From Paracoccus kondratievae (GTDB taxonomy: Bacteria; Pseudomonadota; Alphaproteobacteria; Rhodobacterales; Rhodobacteraceae), in assembly GCF_009301415.1 (NCBI RefSeq), contig NZ_CP045072.1:1665001-1729000 (forward strand): a stretch of DNA of 64,000 nt, in the 5' to 3' direction. Shown here piece by piece: positions 8,311-17,758 of this stretch. The notes beneath the pieces were generated by a model. The model saw only the letters and a program-made list of their open reading frames with translations. It did not search any database and was not told the DNA's origin. The position numbers and the translations under genes are program-made. Position 1 is the stretch's first letter. Every line of letters begins with the position of its first letter.

Positions 8311-9366
8311 TTGCGTGACCTGGCAGTGATCCCGACCGAGCTGCTGGCCTGGTATGACCGCCATGCCCGCATCCTGCCCTGGCGGGTCCCCCCCGGACAG
8401 GGCCGCGCCGATCCCTATCGCGTCTGGCTGTCCGAGGTGATGCTGCAACAAACCACCGTCGCAGCGGTCAAATCCTATTTCGAACGCTTTACCAGCCTTT
8501 GGCCCACCGTTCACGACCTTGCCGCCGCCGAGGACGCGCAGGTGATGGCTGAATGGGCGGGGCTTGGCTATTACGCACGCGCCCGCAACCTGATCGCCTG
8601 CGCACGCAAGGTTTCGGAACTGGGCGCGTTTCCGGACACGCGCGAAGGCCTTGCCGCCCTGCCCGGCATCGGCCCCTATACCTCGGCTGCCATTGCCGCC
8701 ATCGCCTTCGACCAGCCCGAAACCGTGGTGGACGGCAATGTCGAGCGTGTGACCGCCCGGCTATTTGCGGTCGAAACGCCCCTGCCCGCCGCCAAGCCCG
8801 AGCTTGTCGCGCTGGTCACCGGCCTGACCCCGGCCGGGCGTCCGGGCGATTTTGCCCAGGCGATGATGGATCTGGGCGCGACCATCTGCACGCCACGCAG
8901 CCCGGTCTGCGGCATCTGCCCGGTTATCAGCCATTGCTCTGCCCGGGCCAAAGGCATTGCCGCCGAATTGCCGCGCAAGATGCCCAAAAAGGCCAGGCCC
9001 CTGCGCCAGGGCATGGTCTGGATCGGTTTTGACAAAGGTGCCGTACTGGTCGAAACCCGGCCCGATAAGGGCTTGCTCGGCGGCACATTGGCCTTTCCCT
9101 CGACAGGCTGGGACGGCTCGGACGTGCCACCACCCGCCTCAGCGGACTGGCGGGAAATCGGCATCGTCCGCCATGTCTTTACCCACTTCTCTCTGGATCT
9201 GACCGTAATGACAGCGGAATTGACCGCCGCGCCGGAAAGAGGCAGTCTGACACCGCTCGGCACTTTCAGTCCTGATGCTTTGCCCGGTTTGATGCGCAAG
9301 GCATGGGCGCTGGCCAGACCCGCGACATCGCGCCGCCATGGCAAGCCCAGCCCGGACACGCCATAA
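8311..9366 (+). CDS. mutY: A/G-specific adenine DNA glycosylase
   Basis: About 350 residues. MutY removes adenine mispaired with 8-oxoguanine in base excision repair. It shows the helix-hairpin-helix LPGIGPYTSAAI followed by the catalytic Asp block VVDGNVERV, and the 4Fe-4S ligands in Cys-x6-Cys-x2-Cys-x5-Cys spacing (CTPRSPVCGICPVISHC). A C-terminal NUDIX-like domain recognises 8-oxoG (RHVFTHFSLDL is typical). No ATG is available near the N-terminus: TTG 8311 is chosen (GAGG about 8 nt upstream) with GTG 8326 as alternative. Transcription diverges from the DciA-like gene. Confidence 0.93.
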   Translation: MRDLAVIPTELLAWYDRHARILPWRVPPGQGRADPYRVWLSEVMLQQTTVAAVKSYFERFTSLWPTVHDLAAAEDAQVMAEWAGLGYYARARNLIACARKVSELGAFPDTREGLAALPGIGPYTSAAIAAIAFDQPETVVDGNVERVTARLFAVETPLPAAKPELVALVTGLTPAGRPGDFAQAMMDLGATICTPRSPVCGICPVISHCSARAKGIAAELPRKMPKKARPLRQGMVWIGFDKGAVLVETRPDKGLLGGTLAFPSTGWDGSDVPPPASADWREIGIVRHVFTHFSLDLTVMTAELTAAPERGSLTPLGTFSPDALPGLMRKAWALARPATSRRHGKPSPDTP

Positions 9367-9450
9367 TCGCATCTGCGATGTCTGGCTGTTCAAGTCCGTC
9401 TGTTTTGTCGTTTTAGCCCGTTGCCCCATCACGGTTTCATTGTACCGCCC

Positions 9451-10587
9451 ATGCAAACGCCATTCCGTTCCCGCCTGATAGACGCCCTGCCCTTTTGGCT
9501 TTCGCTAGGGCTTGTACCTCTTGCCGCCCTTGCCGCCTGGCGTGGCGGCTGGTGGTTCCTGCTGATGCCCGTTTACGCCTGGTATCTGACCACCGTTCTG
9601 GACTCGGTTCTGGGCCTGAACGAAGAAAACCCCGAAACCGAGACGCCGGAAACGCAGCTGTTCTGGTATCGCGCCATCACCATCATCTGGTTTCCGCTAC
9701 AGGCGGTGATGATCTTTGGCGCGATCTGGTATGCGACCCGCAGTGACCTGTCGGGATGGGAAAAGCTTGGCCTTTTCTTTGGTATCGGCATCGGCTCGGG
9801 CACCATCGGCATAGTCTATGCCCACGAGCTGCTGCATCAGCGCAACCGCCTTGAACGCTGGCTTGGCGATCTGCTGCTGGCCTCGACCCTCTACTCGCAC
9901 TTTCGCACCGAACATCTGCTTGTCCACCATTCATGGGTGGCAACGCCGCGCGATGCAGTCTCGGCCCGCTACAATGAGGGTTTCTTTCGCTTTTTCCTAC
10001 GCGTGCTGATCGATTGCCCCAAAAGCGCCTGGCAGGCCGAGGCGCGGCGGCTGGAACGTACCGGCCGCTCAAAATTCGACGGTCGCAACCCGTTCTGGCG
10101 TTACGGCGCGCTGCAACTGGCAATGCTTGCGCTGGCGCTGATCCTTGGCGGCTGGCAGGGGTTGTTGCTGTTCATCTGGCAAGCCTTCATCGCGGTCTGG
10201 CAGCTTGAACTGACCAATTACGTCGAGCACTACGGCCTGACCCGCAAATATCTGGGCGAAGGACGCTATGAACATGTCCTGCCCCGTCACAGCTGGAACA
10301 GCGCTCATAAGGCGACGAACTGGCTGCTGATCAACCTTCAGCGCCATTCGGACCACCATTACAAGCCCGACCGGCGGTTTCCGCTGTTACAGACCTATAG
10401 CGCCGAAGAGGCACCACAGCTGCCGATGGGCTATCCCGCCATGACATTCCTTGCCATGGTCCCACCCCTGTGGCGGCGGCGGATGAACCCGCGCGTCAGG
10501 GCATGGCGGCGGCAGTTCTATCCCGAGATCACTGACTGGCAGCCTTATAACCGCGGCGATCTGCCCATGCCGCGCGGCGCACTATAG
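9451..10587 (+). CDS. alkB: AlkB-type membrane fatty acid/alkane hydroxylase
   Basis: 378 residues from ATG 9451; a TTG 30 bp upstream gives a longer but unsupported form. It is an integral membrane non-haem di-iron monooxygenase. About six hydrophobic segments and all the histidine signatures are present in order: HELLHQ, EHLLVHHSW, NYVEHYGL and LQRHSDHHYKP. These match alkane 1-monooxygenase (AlkB) better than fatty acid desaturases. It would hydroxylate terminal methyl groups of medium-chain alkanes with electrons from rubredoxin. No rubredoxin or rubredoxin reductase gene is in the window. It stands alone between mutY and a convergent ccrM. Confidence 0.87.
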   Translation: MQTPFRSRLIDALPFWLSLGLVPLAALAAWRGGWWFLLMPVYAWYLTTVLDSVLGLNEENPETETPETQLFWYRAITIIWFPLQAVMIFGAIWYATRSDLSGWEKLGLFFGIGIGSGTIGIVYAHELLHQRNRLERWLGDLLLASTLYSHFRTEHLLVHHSWVATPRDAVSARYNEGFFRFFLRVLIDCPKSAWQAEARRLERTGRSKFDGRNPFWRYGALQLAMLALALILGGWQGLLLFIWQAFIAVWQLELTNYVEHYGLTRKYLGEGRYEHVLPRHSWNSAHKATNWLLINLQRHSDHHYKPDRRFPLLQTYSAEEAPQLPMGYPAMTFLAMVPPLWRRRMNPRVRAWRRQFYPEITDWQPYNRGDLPMPRGAL

Positions 10588-10607
10588 GGCGCTGCCCAAC
10601 CCAAAAG

Positions 10608-10636
10608 GCCCCGCCCGGCCTTTAGCCGAACGGGGC
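10608..10636 (-). terminator. Terminator-like hairpin downstream of ccrM
   Basis: The 6-bp GC stem (10608-10613 with 10631-10636), with an inner ggcc/ggcc pairing, is followed on the minus strand by CTTTT, the form of an intrinsic terminator for ccrM. It lies 60 bp beyond the ccrM stop and also just after the convergent alkB stop. Confidence 0.5.
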
Positions 10637-10695
10637 AAGGCGGTCCCGGCCGCGCCAGAGCTCGCGGAGCTTCGGGACTTGGCGAACCGGGAAAA

Positions 10696-11844
<1,149 letters not shown>

Positions 11845-11874
11845 CTATTAGGTGCCGATTTATGAGCCGATAAT

Positions 11875-11913
11875 GAGTCAGCACCGATTCGCCGTCAAAT
11901 TCTTTTTTGAATC
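11875..11913 (-). promoter_or_regulatory. Cluster of three GANTC methylation sites upstream of ccrM
   Basis: GAGTC at 11875-11879, GATTC at 11886-11890 and GAATC at 11909-11913 lie 49-87 bp upstream of the ccrM start, the last one overlapping the end of rnhB. GANTC is the CcrM target. In Caulobacter the ccrM promoter carries GANTC sites whose methylation state affects its expression. The same logic is inferred here. Confidence 0.6.
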
Positions 11914-12544
11914 AACGGTTTGAGGTTTCTTCTTTACACAAGATGTTGTGGACGGGTGCAAAGCTGCGCCTATGATATGGGGTCACGCCCAGATCCAGCA
12001 GCGCCTTGCGATGCGCAGGTGTGCCGTAACCGGCGTTAACCTCCCAACCATATCCGGGATGCTGTTGCGCCAAATCCACCATGATGCGATCACGCAACAG
12101 TTTGGCCACGATCGAGGCTGCGGAAATGGACAGGCAGCGCCCGTCGCCCTTGATCACAGCCAGCCCCGGAACTGGCAGATCGCGGGGCAGCATGTTGCCA
12201 TCGATCAGCACCAGACAGGGTCGCTGCCGCAGGCCTTCAATCGCGCGGCACATCGCCAGATGCGAGGCGCGCAAGATATTCAGCTGATCAATTTCCTCGA
12301 CACTGGCGTGCCCGACGGCCCAGTCGCTACACGCCATGATCTGTTCGGCCAGCACCTCGCGCCTCTTGGCCGTCAGCTTCTTTGAGTCATTCAGCCCTTC
12401 GGGAATGCAGGTGGGATCCAGGATCACCGCAGCCGCCGTCACCGGCCCGGCCAAAGGTCCGCGTCCAACCTCATCAACGCCTGCAACAAGGCGCGCGCCA
12501 TCACGCAGCGCGGCCTCCTCCATCGAATAATCGGGCAGGCTCAT
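11912..12544 (-). CDS. rnhB: Ribonuclease HII
   Basis: 210 residues. RNase HII cuts RNA in RNA-DNA hybrids and starts ribonucleotide excision repair. The N-terminal motif GVDEVGRGPLAGPV (near residues 22-35) holds the first acidic pair. LIDGN (near residue 113) and the SAASIVAKLLRD block supply the remaining active-site residues, and the YxWxxNxGYGTxxH block is at the C-terminus. Start ATG 12544 overlaps the allA stop by ATGA, so it is coupled to allA. Its stop lies 85 bp before ccrM. Confidence 0.94.
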   Translation of the reverse strand: MSLPDYSMEEAALRDGARLVAGVDEVGRGPLAGPVTAAAVILDPTCIPEGLNDSKKLTAKRREVLAEQIMACSDWAVGHASVEEIDQLNILRASHLAMCRAIEGLRQRPCLVLIDGNMLPRDLPVPGLAVIKGDGRCLSISAASIVAKLLRDRIMVDLAQQHPGYGWEVNAGYGTPAHRKALLDLGVTPYHRRSFAPVHNILCKEETSNR

Positions 12545-13020
12545 GCCTCGACGGTCACCGGGGCGATCTCAACCTCTTCCAGATTGACGCCCTCACCTTC
12601 GCGGTCCACGACCAGAAAATCGGCTGTACGATCCAAAGGCGTCAGGACACCATGCCAGACCCCTGCACGCAGGTTCACCCCTATGCCCGAGGGCACCAGA
12701 AACGCGATCGGAGCCCCCGGCTTCCCTCCTTCATCCGGCGCCACGATCGACAGCCACGGATCAGGCCCCAGCGGCATAAAGGCCTGTGACCCCAGCGGAT
12801 GCCGCTCCAGCAACGCACAGTCGTAAGGCAGGCTCACCGGCTCCGAACGAAAGATCGAGATGATCGCCTCACCACCGCCACGCTCCACCATGGCCAGCGC
12901 ATGATGCCGCTCACAACGGCCGGCGTTGATCATTTTGCTGGGCGCCTCGCGCGGAATCAGCAGCTCACCAAAAGGGGCAAATTCCTCGGCTGTAATCGGC
13001 CTTGCCTTGATCGTCGTCAT
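12541..13020 (-). CDS. allA: Ureidoglycolate lyase
   Basis: 159 residues, full family length. AllA splits ureidoglycolate to glyoxylate and urea at the end of allantoin (purine) degradation. The cupin-like fold signatures are visible: EEFAPFGELL at the N-terminus, FMPLGPDPWLSIVAPD in the centre and the metal-region GVWHGVLTPL near residue 120, followed by FLVVDREG. It is the first gene of a pair with rnhB (ATGA overlap), an association without an obvious functional link. No other allantoin genes are in the window. Confidence 0.9.
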   Translation of the reverse strand: MTTIKARPITAEEFAPFGELLIPREAPSKMINAGRCERHHALAMVERGGGEAIISIFRSEPVSLPYDCALLERHPLGSQAFMPLGPDPWLSIVAPDEGGKPGAPIAFLVPSGIGVNLRAGVWHGVLTPLDRTADFLVVDREGEGVNLEEVEIAPVTVEA

Positions 13021-13050
13021 GTCTCTTCCGTGTCAAAATATCCCGGGGGT

Positions 13051-13069
13051 CCGGGGGCAGAGCCCCCGG
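13051..13069. terminator. GC-rich palindrome between the MFS gene and allA
   Basis: A perfect 8-bp stem (13051-13058 with 13062-13069) with a 3-nt loop is preceded by a partial copy of the same G-run (13042-13049). It lies 12 bp after the stop of the upstream MFS gene and is probably its terminator. Similar GC palindromes are frequent between genes in Rhodobacteraceae, from memory. Confidence 0.5.
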
Positions 13070-13080
13070 GCCGGCAGCAA

Positions 13081-14268
13081 TTACCGCTCCATCCGCGGTA
13101 GTAAGATGGTCAACAGTCCCATCAGCGGCAGATAAGAACAGATCTGGTAAACGAATTCGATCCCCTTTGCGTCGGCAACAAGGCCAAGCACGGCGGCCGC
13201 AATCCCGCCCATGCCAAAGGCAAAGCCGAAAAATATGCCCGCGACCATCCCTGTCCGGCCCGGCACCAGTTCCTGTGCAAAGACCACGATGGCGGGAAAG
13301 GCCGATGCAAGGATCAGCCCGATCAGCACCGTCAGCACCCCGGTTGCCGCCAGCCCGACATAAGGCAGCAACAGCGTAAAGGGCAAAATCCCCAGGATTG
13401 AGAACCAGATCACCCTCAGCGGCCCCACCCGGTCGCCGATCAGCCCGCCCAGGATCACACCCGCCGCCGTTCCGGCAAGGAACAGAAACAGCATCACCTG
13501 CGCCTGCTGGGTGGAAACCCCGAACTTTTCGATCAGAAAGAAGGTATAATAGCTCGAAAGACTGGCCATATAGATGTTTTTGGTAAAGGTCAGCAGCGCC
13601 AGTACCACGATGGCCCAAGCCACCCTCTGCCGCGACAGCGGTATGCTACCCGGCGTCCGGGCGACCGTGGCCTTGCGCCGCCCCTCGGCCCAGTCGCCGA
13701 TCCGCCACAACATCGCCGCGCCCATCATTGCTGCTATGGAAAACACGGCGACCGAAGGCCGGCCCAGCGGCACGACGATAAAGGCCGCAAGCAGCGGTCC
13801 CAACGCCTGACCAAAGTTCCCGCCAAGCTGAAACAGTGATTGGGCAGTGCCATAGCGCCCGCCCGAAGCAATGCGCGCCACGCGTGAGCTTTCCGGATGG
13901 AACACCGCCGAGCCGACACCGATCAGCATCGCCCCCGACAACAGCACCCAATATTCATGCGCCAACGCCAGCAGCAGCACCCCGACCACGGTGGCCCCCA
14001 TACCATAGGCAAGCGAGCGCGGCATCGGGTTACGATCCGTCACCATACCGACCGCCGGCTGCAACAGCGAGGCCGTGACCTGAAAGGCAAAGGTCATCAT
14101 CCCGATCTGCCAATAAGTCAGCGAGAACTCTTCGCGCAGCAGCGGATAAATCGCAGCCAGCATGGACTGCATAATGTCGTTGATCATATGGCACAGGCTG
14201 ATCGCGACCAGCACCGTCCAGGCCGTGGCAGAGACACCCTGGCCGCGGAATGTCGAAACGTCCGACAC
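13081..14268 (-). CDS. MFS transporter, fosmidomycin-resistance (Fsr)-like
   Basis: 395 residues from GTG 14268, with AGGTGAG just upstream. Twelve hydrophobic segments in two halves, with the MFS loop motif between helices 2 and 3 (GMVTDRNPMPR). The N-terminal block HMINDIMQSMLAAIYPLLREEF, here split as HMINDIMQS and YPLLREEFSL, and the FHPESSRVAR segment are characteristic of Fsr-type efflux proteins. It likely exports small anionic drugs or metabolites by proton antiport. The substrate is unknown. It is transcribed toward allA-rnhB-ccrM, but separated by a hairpin, so probably its own unit. Confidence 0.85.
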   Translation of the reverse strand: MSDVSTFRGQGVSATAWTVLVAISLCHMINDIMQSMLAAIYPLLREEFSLTYWQIGMMTFAFQVTASLLQPAVGMVTDRNPMPRSLAYGMGATVVGVLLLALAHEYWVLLSGAMLIGVGSAVFHPESSRVARIASGGRYGTAQSLFQLGGNFGQALGPLLAAFIVVPLGRPSVAVFSIAAMMGAAMLWRIGDWAEGRRKATVARTPGSIPLSRQRVAWAIVVLALLTFTKNIYMASLSSYYTFFLIEKFGVSTQQAQVMLFLFLAGTAAGVILGGLIGDRVGPLRVIWFSILGILPFTLLLPYVGLAATGVLTVLIGLILASAFPAIVVFAQELVPGRTGMVAGIFFGFAFGMGGIAAAVLGLVADAKGIEFVYQICSYLPLMGLLTILLPRMER

Positions 14269-14545
14269 AGAATCTCACCTCTTGAAAATCGCCCGATTTG
14301 TCGTGCTGGGCCGGAGGATTGTCAACCGTGACAGGCGGATCCTGGCCGGCGTTCGGAAATATCCTTGACCCCTGCAGGAATTTGCACTCAAAACTGAACG
14401 AATGGGTCCAGTTTCAGGCCCCCGGTCGGGCTGGCTTGGCCGCTCTGGAATCCGGTGCTCACCCCCTTCGGGCAGTGCTTTCGTTCAAGTGCCTGCGTAT
14501 TGAGTTCTGCCGCAACCTCAATGAACAAAGACGTATTCTGAAACA

Positions 14546-15295
14546 ATGATCGAGCTACCCAGCCACATGGCACAGGCACTTTCGGCAGAGCTGCAGGAAC
14601 GCAAGCGACGAAACATGACCTGGCAAACCGTCCAGGAAGAAGTCCTGAGCCGCATCCACAACGGAGAATGGGCTGAAGGGCAGCTGATCCCGACCGAAGC
14701 CGAGCTGGCATCCGAGTTCGGCTGTGCGCGCGCCACCGTCAACCGCGCCCTGCAGGCACTTGCGCAAAGCGGCGTTCTTGAGCGCCGCCGCAAGGTCGGC
14801 ACCCGCGTCGCACAGCACCCCCGCGTCCAGATGGTCCGCTTTCTTTTGCGGCGCGAGATCGAGGCGACAGGCAAGGCCTACGGCTATTCGCTGCTGCTTT
14901 ACGAAGAATGTCCTCCGCCGCCCGATACTGCCCAGGCGATGCTATTGCGCACCGATGACCGGCTGCTGCGCGTCCGCGCCAGCTTTACCGCCGATGGCGC
15001 GCCCTATTGCTGCGAAGAACGCTGGATCAACCACTTTGCCACCCCCGGCCTGACGCGTGAGGCGCTTAGCCGGATCAGCCCTTGCGAATGGCTGCTTGGC
15101 CATGTGCCGATCAACCGCGGAAGCATGGCAATCGGCGCCGCCCTTGCAAATGAGCGTTTCGTAACCGACGCGCTGCAACTGCAGCCCGGGGACCCCGTGT
15201 TGCTGGTCGAGCGGCTGGACTGGCTGAACAACATGCCTATATCGCTTACCCGGCGTTATTTCCCGCAGCATCACCGCTTTGCCGCGACGATCTGA
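14546..15295 (+). CDS. GntR/HutC-family transcriptional regulator
   Basis: 249 residues as given. ATG 14567 or ATG 14615 (MTWQTVQEEV) are also possible, the latter giving the usual family N-terminus. The winged helix lies at about residues 24-90 (GQLIPTEAELASEFGCARAT then NRALQALAQSGVLERR). The UTRA ligand-binding domain fills the rest (VRASFTADGAPYCCEERWIN, PGDPVLLVERL). HutC members of this type sense small ligands such as urocanate, but no hut genes are nearby and the target is unknown. It diverges from the MFS gene across 277 bp and may control it. Confidence 0.85.
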   Translation: MIELPSHMAQALSAELQERKRRNMTWQTVQEEVLSRIHNGEWAEGQLIPTEAELASEFGCARATVNRALQALAQSGVLERRRKVGTRVAQHPRVQMVRFLLRREIEATGKAYGYSLLLYEECPPPPDTAQAMLLRTDDRLLRVRASFTADGAPYCCEERWINHFATPGLTREALSRISPCEWLLGHVPINRGSMAIGAALANERFVTDALQLQPGDPVLLVERLDWLNNMPISLTRRYFPQHHRFAATI

Positions 15296-15406
15296 AAGGT
15301 CGCGATCAACCCGAGTTGACCGGCATTTGCTTGCCTTGTCCTGCGCATTTGGCCAAATGTGCTGGACACAACCAGAACAATACAGGCAAGCAGACCGGAG
15401 CCGAGC

Positions 15407-16873
15407 ATGTTCCCGACCCGATTTCGCAGGGGCGCGTTTTTGCGCTTCGCCCTGATGGCGACAACCCTGGCCATTCCGCTTTCGCCCGGATGGGCACAGG
15501 CGGCCCCTTCAGGCACGTCCGCCGCGACCACGATAGCTCCGACCGCACCGCCTCGGCCAAAGGCGCTGGTGTCGATCACCCCCGCCGAAATCGAGCAGGC
15601 CACCTATGACGGCACCGGCCTGCCCCCCGGTCAGTCGGCACTGACGGCCAAGGTGCAGATCCTGCTGGACCGCTCGGGCATCTCGCCGGGGGTCGTGGAC
15701 GGCTGGCGCGGAGGGATGAGTGAAAGCGCCATCAAGGCCTTTCAGAGGCGGGCCGGTCTGCCGATGACCGGTCGCATGGATCACGCGGTTTGGGAACTGC
15801 TGCAGGGCTATGCTGGCCCGCCGCTGACCATGGAATATACCATCGTCGAAAAGGACGCGACTGGCCTCGTCGATCGCATTCCCCCGGATTATGCCGAAAA
15901 GGCGGCGATGACCTCGCAGGGTTATACGAGCGTGCTGGAAAGACTGGCCGAACGCTTTCACATGGATGAAAAGTTTCTGGCCAAGCTGAACCCCGGCGCA
16001 AGTTTCCAGCCCGGCGAAACCATCCATGTCACCGTCCCGGCAAAGCCGATCCGCGCCACCGTCACCCGGATCATCGTGGATAAGGAAACCCGCCGTGTCG
16101 CCGCTTATGACGCGCGGGGCAATATGGTCGCGGATTATCCGGCAACGGTCGGCTCTTCTGATACGCCATCGCCACATGGCAATCACGTCGTCGATGCCGT
16201 GGCGTTGAACCCGACCTATACCTATAACCCGCATCGCAATTTCAGGCAGGGACAGAATGATCGGGTACTGATCATCCCGCCCGGACCCAACGGGCCTGTG
16301 GGCAATGTCTGGATCGACCTTTCCGAGCCGACCTACGGCATCCACGGAACCGCCACGCCCTCGCAATTGTTCCTGAGCCAGTCGCATGGCTGCGTGCGGC
16401 TGACGAACTGGGACGCATGGGAGCTGGCGCATATGGTCAAGGCCAAGGTTACAACGGTCGAGTTCCTGCCCCCCGGGGTCAGAATCTCTGACGTGACCGG
16501 CGTGTCGCCGGTGGCTGCGGCGACACAGACCGCGGCGACCACGGCAATCGCCTCGACCCGGCCACCAGCCCGCGGCAACCGCCTGCCCCCTGCGGCCTTC
16601 GCAGGCGAAGCCGCTCCGGCCGCCGTTGCTGCTGCCACATCCGCCGCCGCCGCCCTTGGCGCACCAACTGCCGCTGCAACCGCGGCAGGCTCTGAGCCTC
16701 TGGTCGTCACCCCCGCGACCCCTGCCACGAGTGAGCCTCTGGTGCCCGAGGTCCCGCCTGCCGCCCCGGCGACCGAGGAGCCCGAGTATCCTTCGGACGT
16801 CACCCTGCCAAGCAGCCTGCCAGGCGAAGCCCCGGGCAGTGTCACGCTTTATCCGCAGGCCGGGCAGCCCTGA
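15407..16873 (+). CDS. L,D-transpeptidase (YkuD) with peptidoglycan-binding domain
   Basis: 488 residues from ATG 15407 (CGGAG about 8 nt upstream), with an N-terminal signal peptide ending near AQA. Next come a PG_binding_1-like segment (RSGISPGVVDGWRGG, AIKAFQRRAGLP), a short LysM-like stretch (DEKFLAKLNPGASFQPGE) and the YkuD catalytic domain with HGTATPSQLF and the SHGCVRLTN motif carrying the nucleophilic Cys. The last 120 residues are Ala/Pro/Thr-rich and probably a flexible tail. YkuD enzymes make 3-3 peptidoglycan cross-links or attach proteins to the wall in the periplasm. The next gene follows immediately. Confidence 0.9.
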   Translation: MFPTRFRRGAFLRFALMATTLAIPLSPGWAQAAPSGTSAATTIAPTAPPRPKALVSITPAEIEQATYDGTGLPPGQSALTAKVQILLDRSGISPGVVDGWRGGMSESAIKAFQRRAGLPMTGRMDHAVWELLQGYAGPPLTMEYTIVEKDATGLVDRIPPDYAEKAAMTSQGYTSVLERLAERFHMDEKFLAKLNPGASFQPGETIHVTVPAKPIRATVTRIIVDKETRRVAAYDARGNMVADYPATVGSSDTPSPHGNHVVDAVALNPTYTYNPHRNFRQGQNDRVLIIPPGPNGPVGNVWIDLSEPTYGIHGTATPSQLFLSQSHGCVRLTNWDAWELAHMVKAKVTTVEFLPPGVRISDVTGVSPVAAATQTAATTAIASTRPPARGNRLPPAAFAGEAAPAAVAAATSAAAALGAPTAAATAAGSEPLVVTPATPATSEPLVPEVPPAAPATEEPEYPSDVTLPSSLPGEAPGSVTLYPQAGQP

Positions 16874-17734
16874 ATGCGCAGGCCGGGGCGATATCTTTCG
16901 GCAATCCTGATCTCGGCACTGCCTGGCCTGCCCTCGCTGGCTTTGGACGAGACGCCGTTGGATGATATCGCCCCGCCTCCCAAACCCGAGGAAAGCCCGG
17001 GGGACATTCGCCCTGCGCCGCGACCAGAGGCAGCCGAGGCCAACCCCGAGCAGCCTCAGCCCGCCCCTGACGACACCACCGATAGTACAAGCGCACCAGC
17101 CGCCCCCACCGCCAAGCCAGAAACCCCGGCCACCCCGGTCGGCCCGCCCATTCACAGCCAGTTGCGGGAAAGCGATTTCGATTATTCTGCCTGCCTGCTG
17201 CAATTGACGTTGCTTGGCGCCGATTACAGTGAGGAAGCACCCGTCCTCGATCCCGACCAACGTGATTGCGGGATTGACCGGCCCGTGCTTTTGCGCCGGC
17301 CCTTGCCGGGGATCGAGATACCGGGCGGTGCCCTGATGCGCTGTGATCTGGCCCGCGACCTTGCCCATTGGCTGCGTGATTTTGTCCTGCCCGCCGCTGC
17401 CCTGTTGCCTGATCGGCCCCGGCTTGCGGCGCTGGAGCCCGGTTCGACCTATCAATGCCGTGCGACAGTCGGGACCACAGGCGAAAACCTTTCGGAGCAC
17501 GCTTTTGGCAATGCTTTCGACATTGCCGCCTTCCGTTTTGAGGACGGCTCGCGGATCGAGATCAAGCCGCGGCAGGACAGCGGCGACCTGCAAGAGGCCT
17601 TTCAGCGCGCGATCCGCGGGGCCGCCTGCCTGCATTTCACCACAGTCCTGGGGCCGGGCAGCAATGCCGCCCATGACGATCATCTGCATGTCGACATCAA
17701 GGCGCGGCGGGGTGGCTATCGGCTGTGCCAGTAA
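16874..17734 (+). CDS. Extensin-like C-terminal domain protein
   Basis: 286 residues. The ATG directly follows the stop of the L,D-transpeptidase gene, so the two form an operon. An N-terminal signal peptide (ending near SLA) is followed by about 70 residues of Pro/Ala/Glu-rich linker. The extensin-like domain (PF06904 type) occupies residues about 105-286, with conserved cysteines (YSACLLQL, DCGIDRP, MRCDLA, YQCRAT, AACLHF and a C-terminal RLCQ) and SEHAFGNAFDIAAF, HDDHLHVDIK. The H/D pattern resembles D-Ala-D-Ala carboxypeptidase-like metal-binding folds, so a role in peptidoglycan processing is plausible but not proven. Confidence 0.85.
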   Translation: MRRPGRYLSAILISALPGLPSLALDETPLDDIAPPPKPEESPGDIRPAPRPEAAEANPEQPQPAPDDTTDSTSAPAAPTAKPETPATPVGPPIHSQLRESDFDYSACLLQLTLLGADYSEEAPVLDPDQRDCGIDRPVLLRRPLPGIEIPGGALMRCDLARDLAHWLRDFVLPAAALLPDRPRLAALEPGSTYQCRATVGTTGENLSEHAFGNAFDIAAFRFEDGSRIEIKPRQDSGDLQEAFQRAIRGAACLHFTTVLGPGSNAAHDDHLHVDIKARRGGYRLCQ

Positions 17735-17758
17735 GGGATTTGTTTCCATGCCATGCCT

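Noticed and set aside
15509..17749. A 746-codon open frame on the minus strand
   Set aside because: It is antisense to the L,D-transpeptidase and extensin-like genes, whose domains are clear. Long antisense frames are common in GC-rich DNA.
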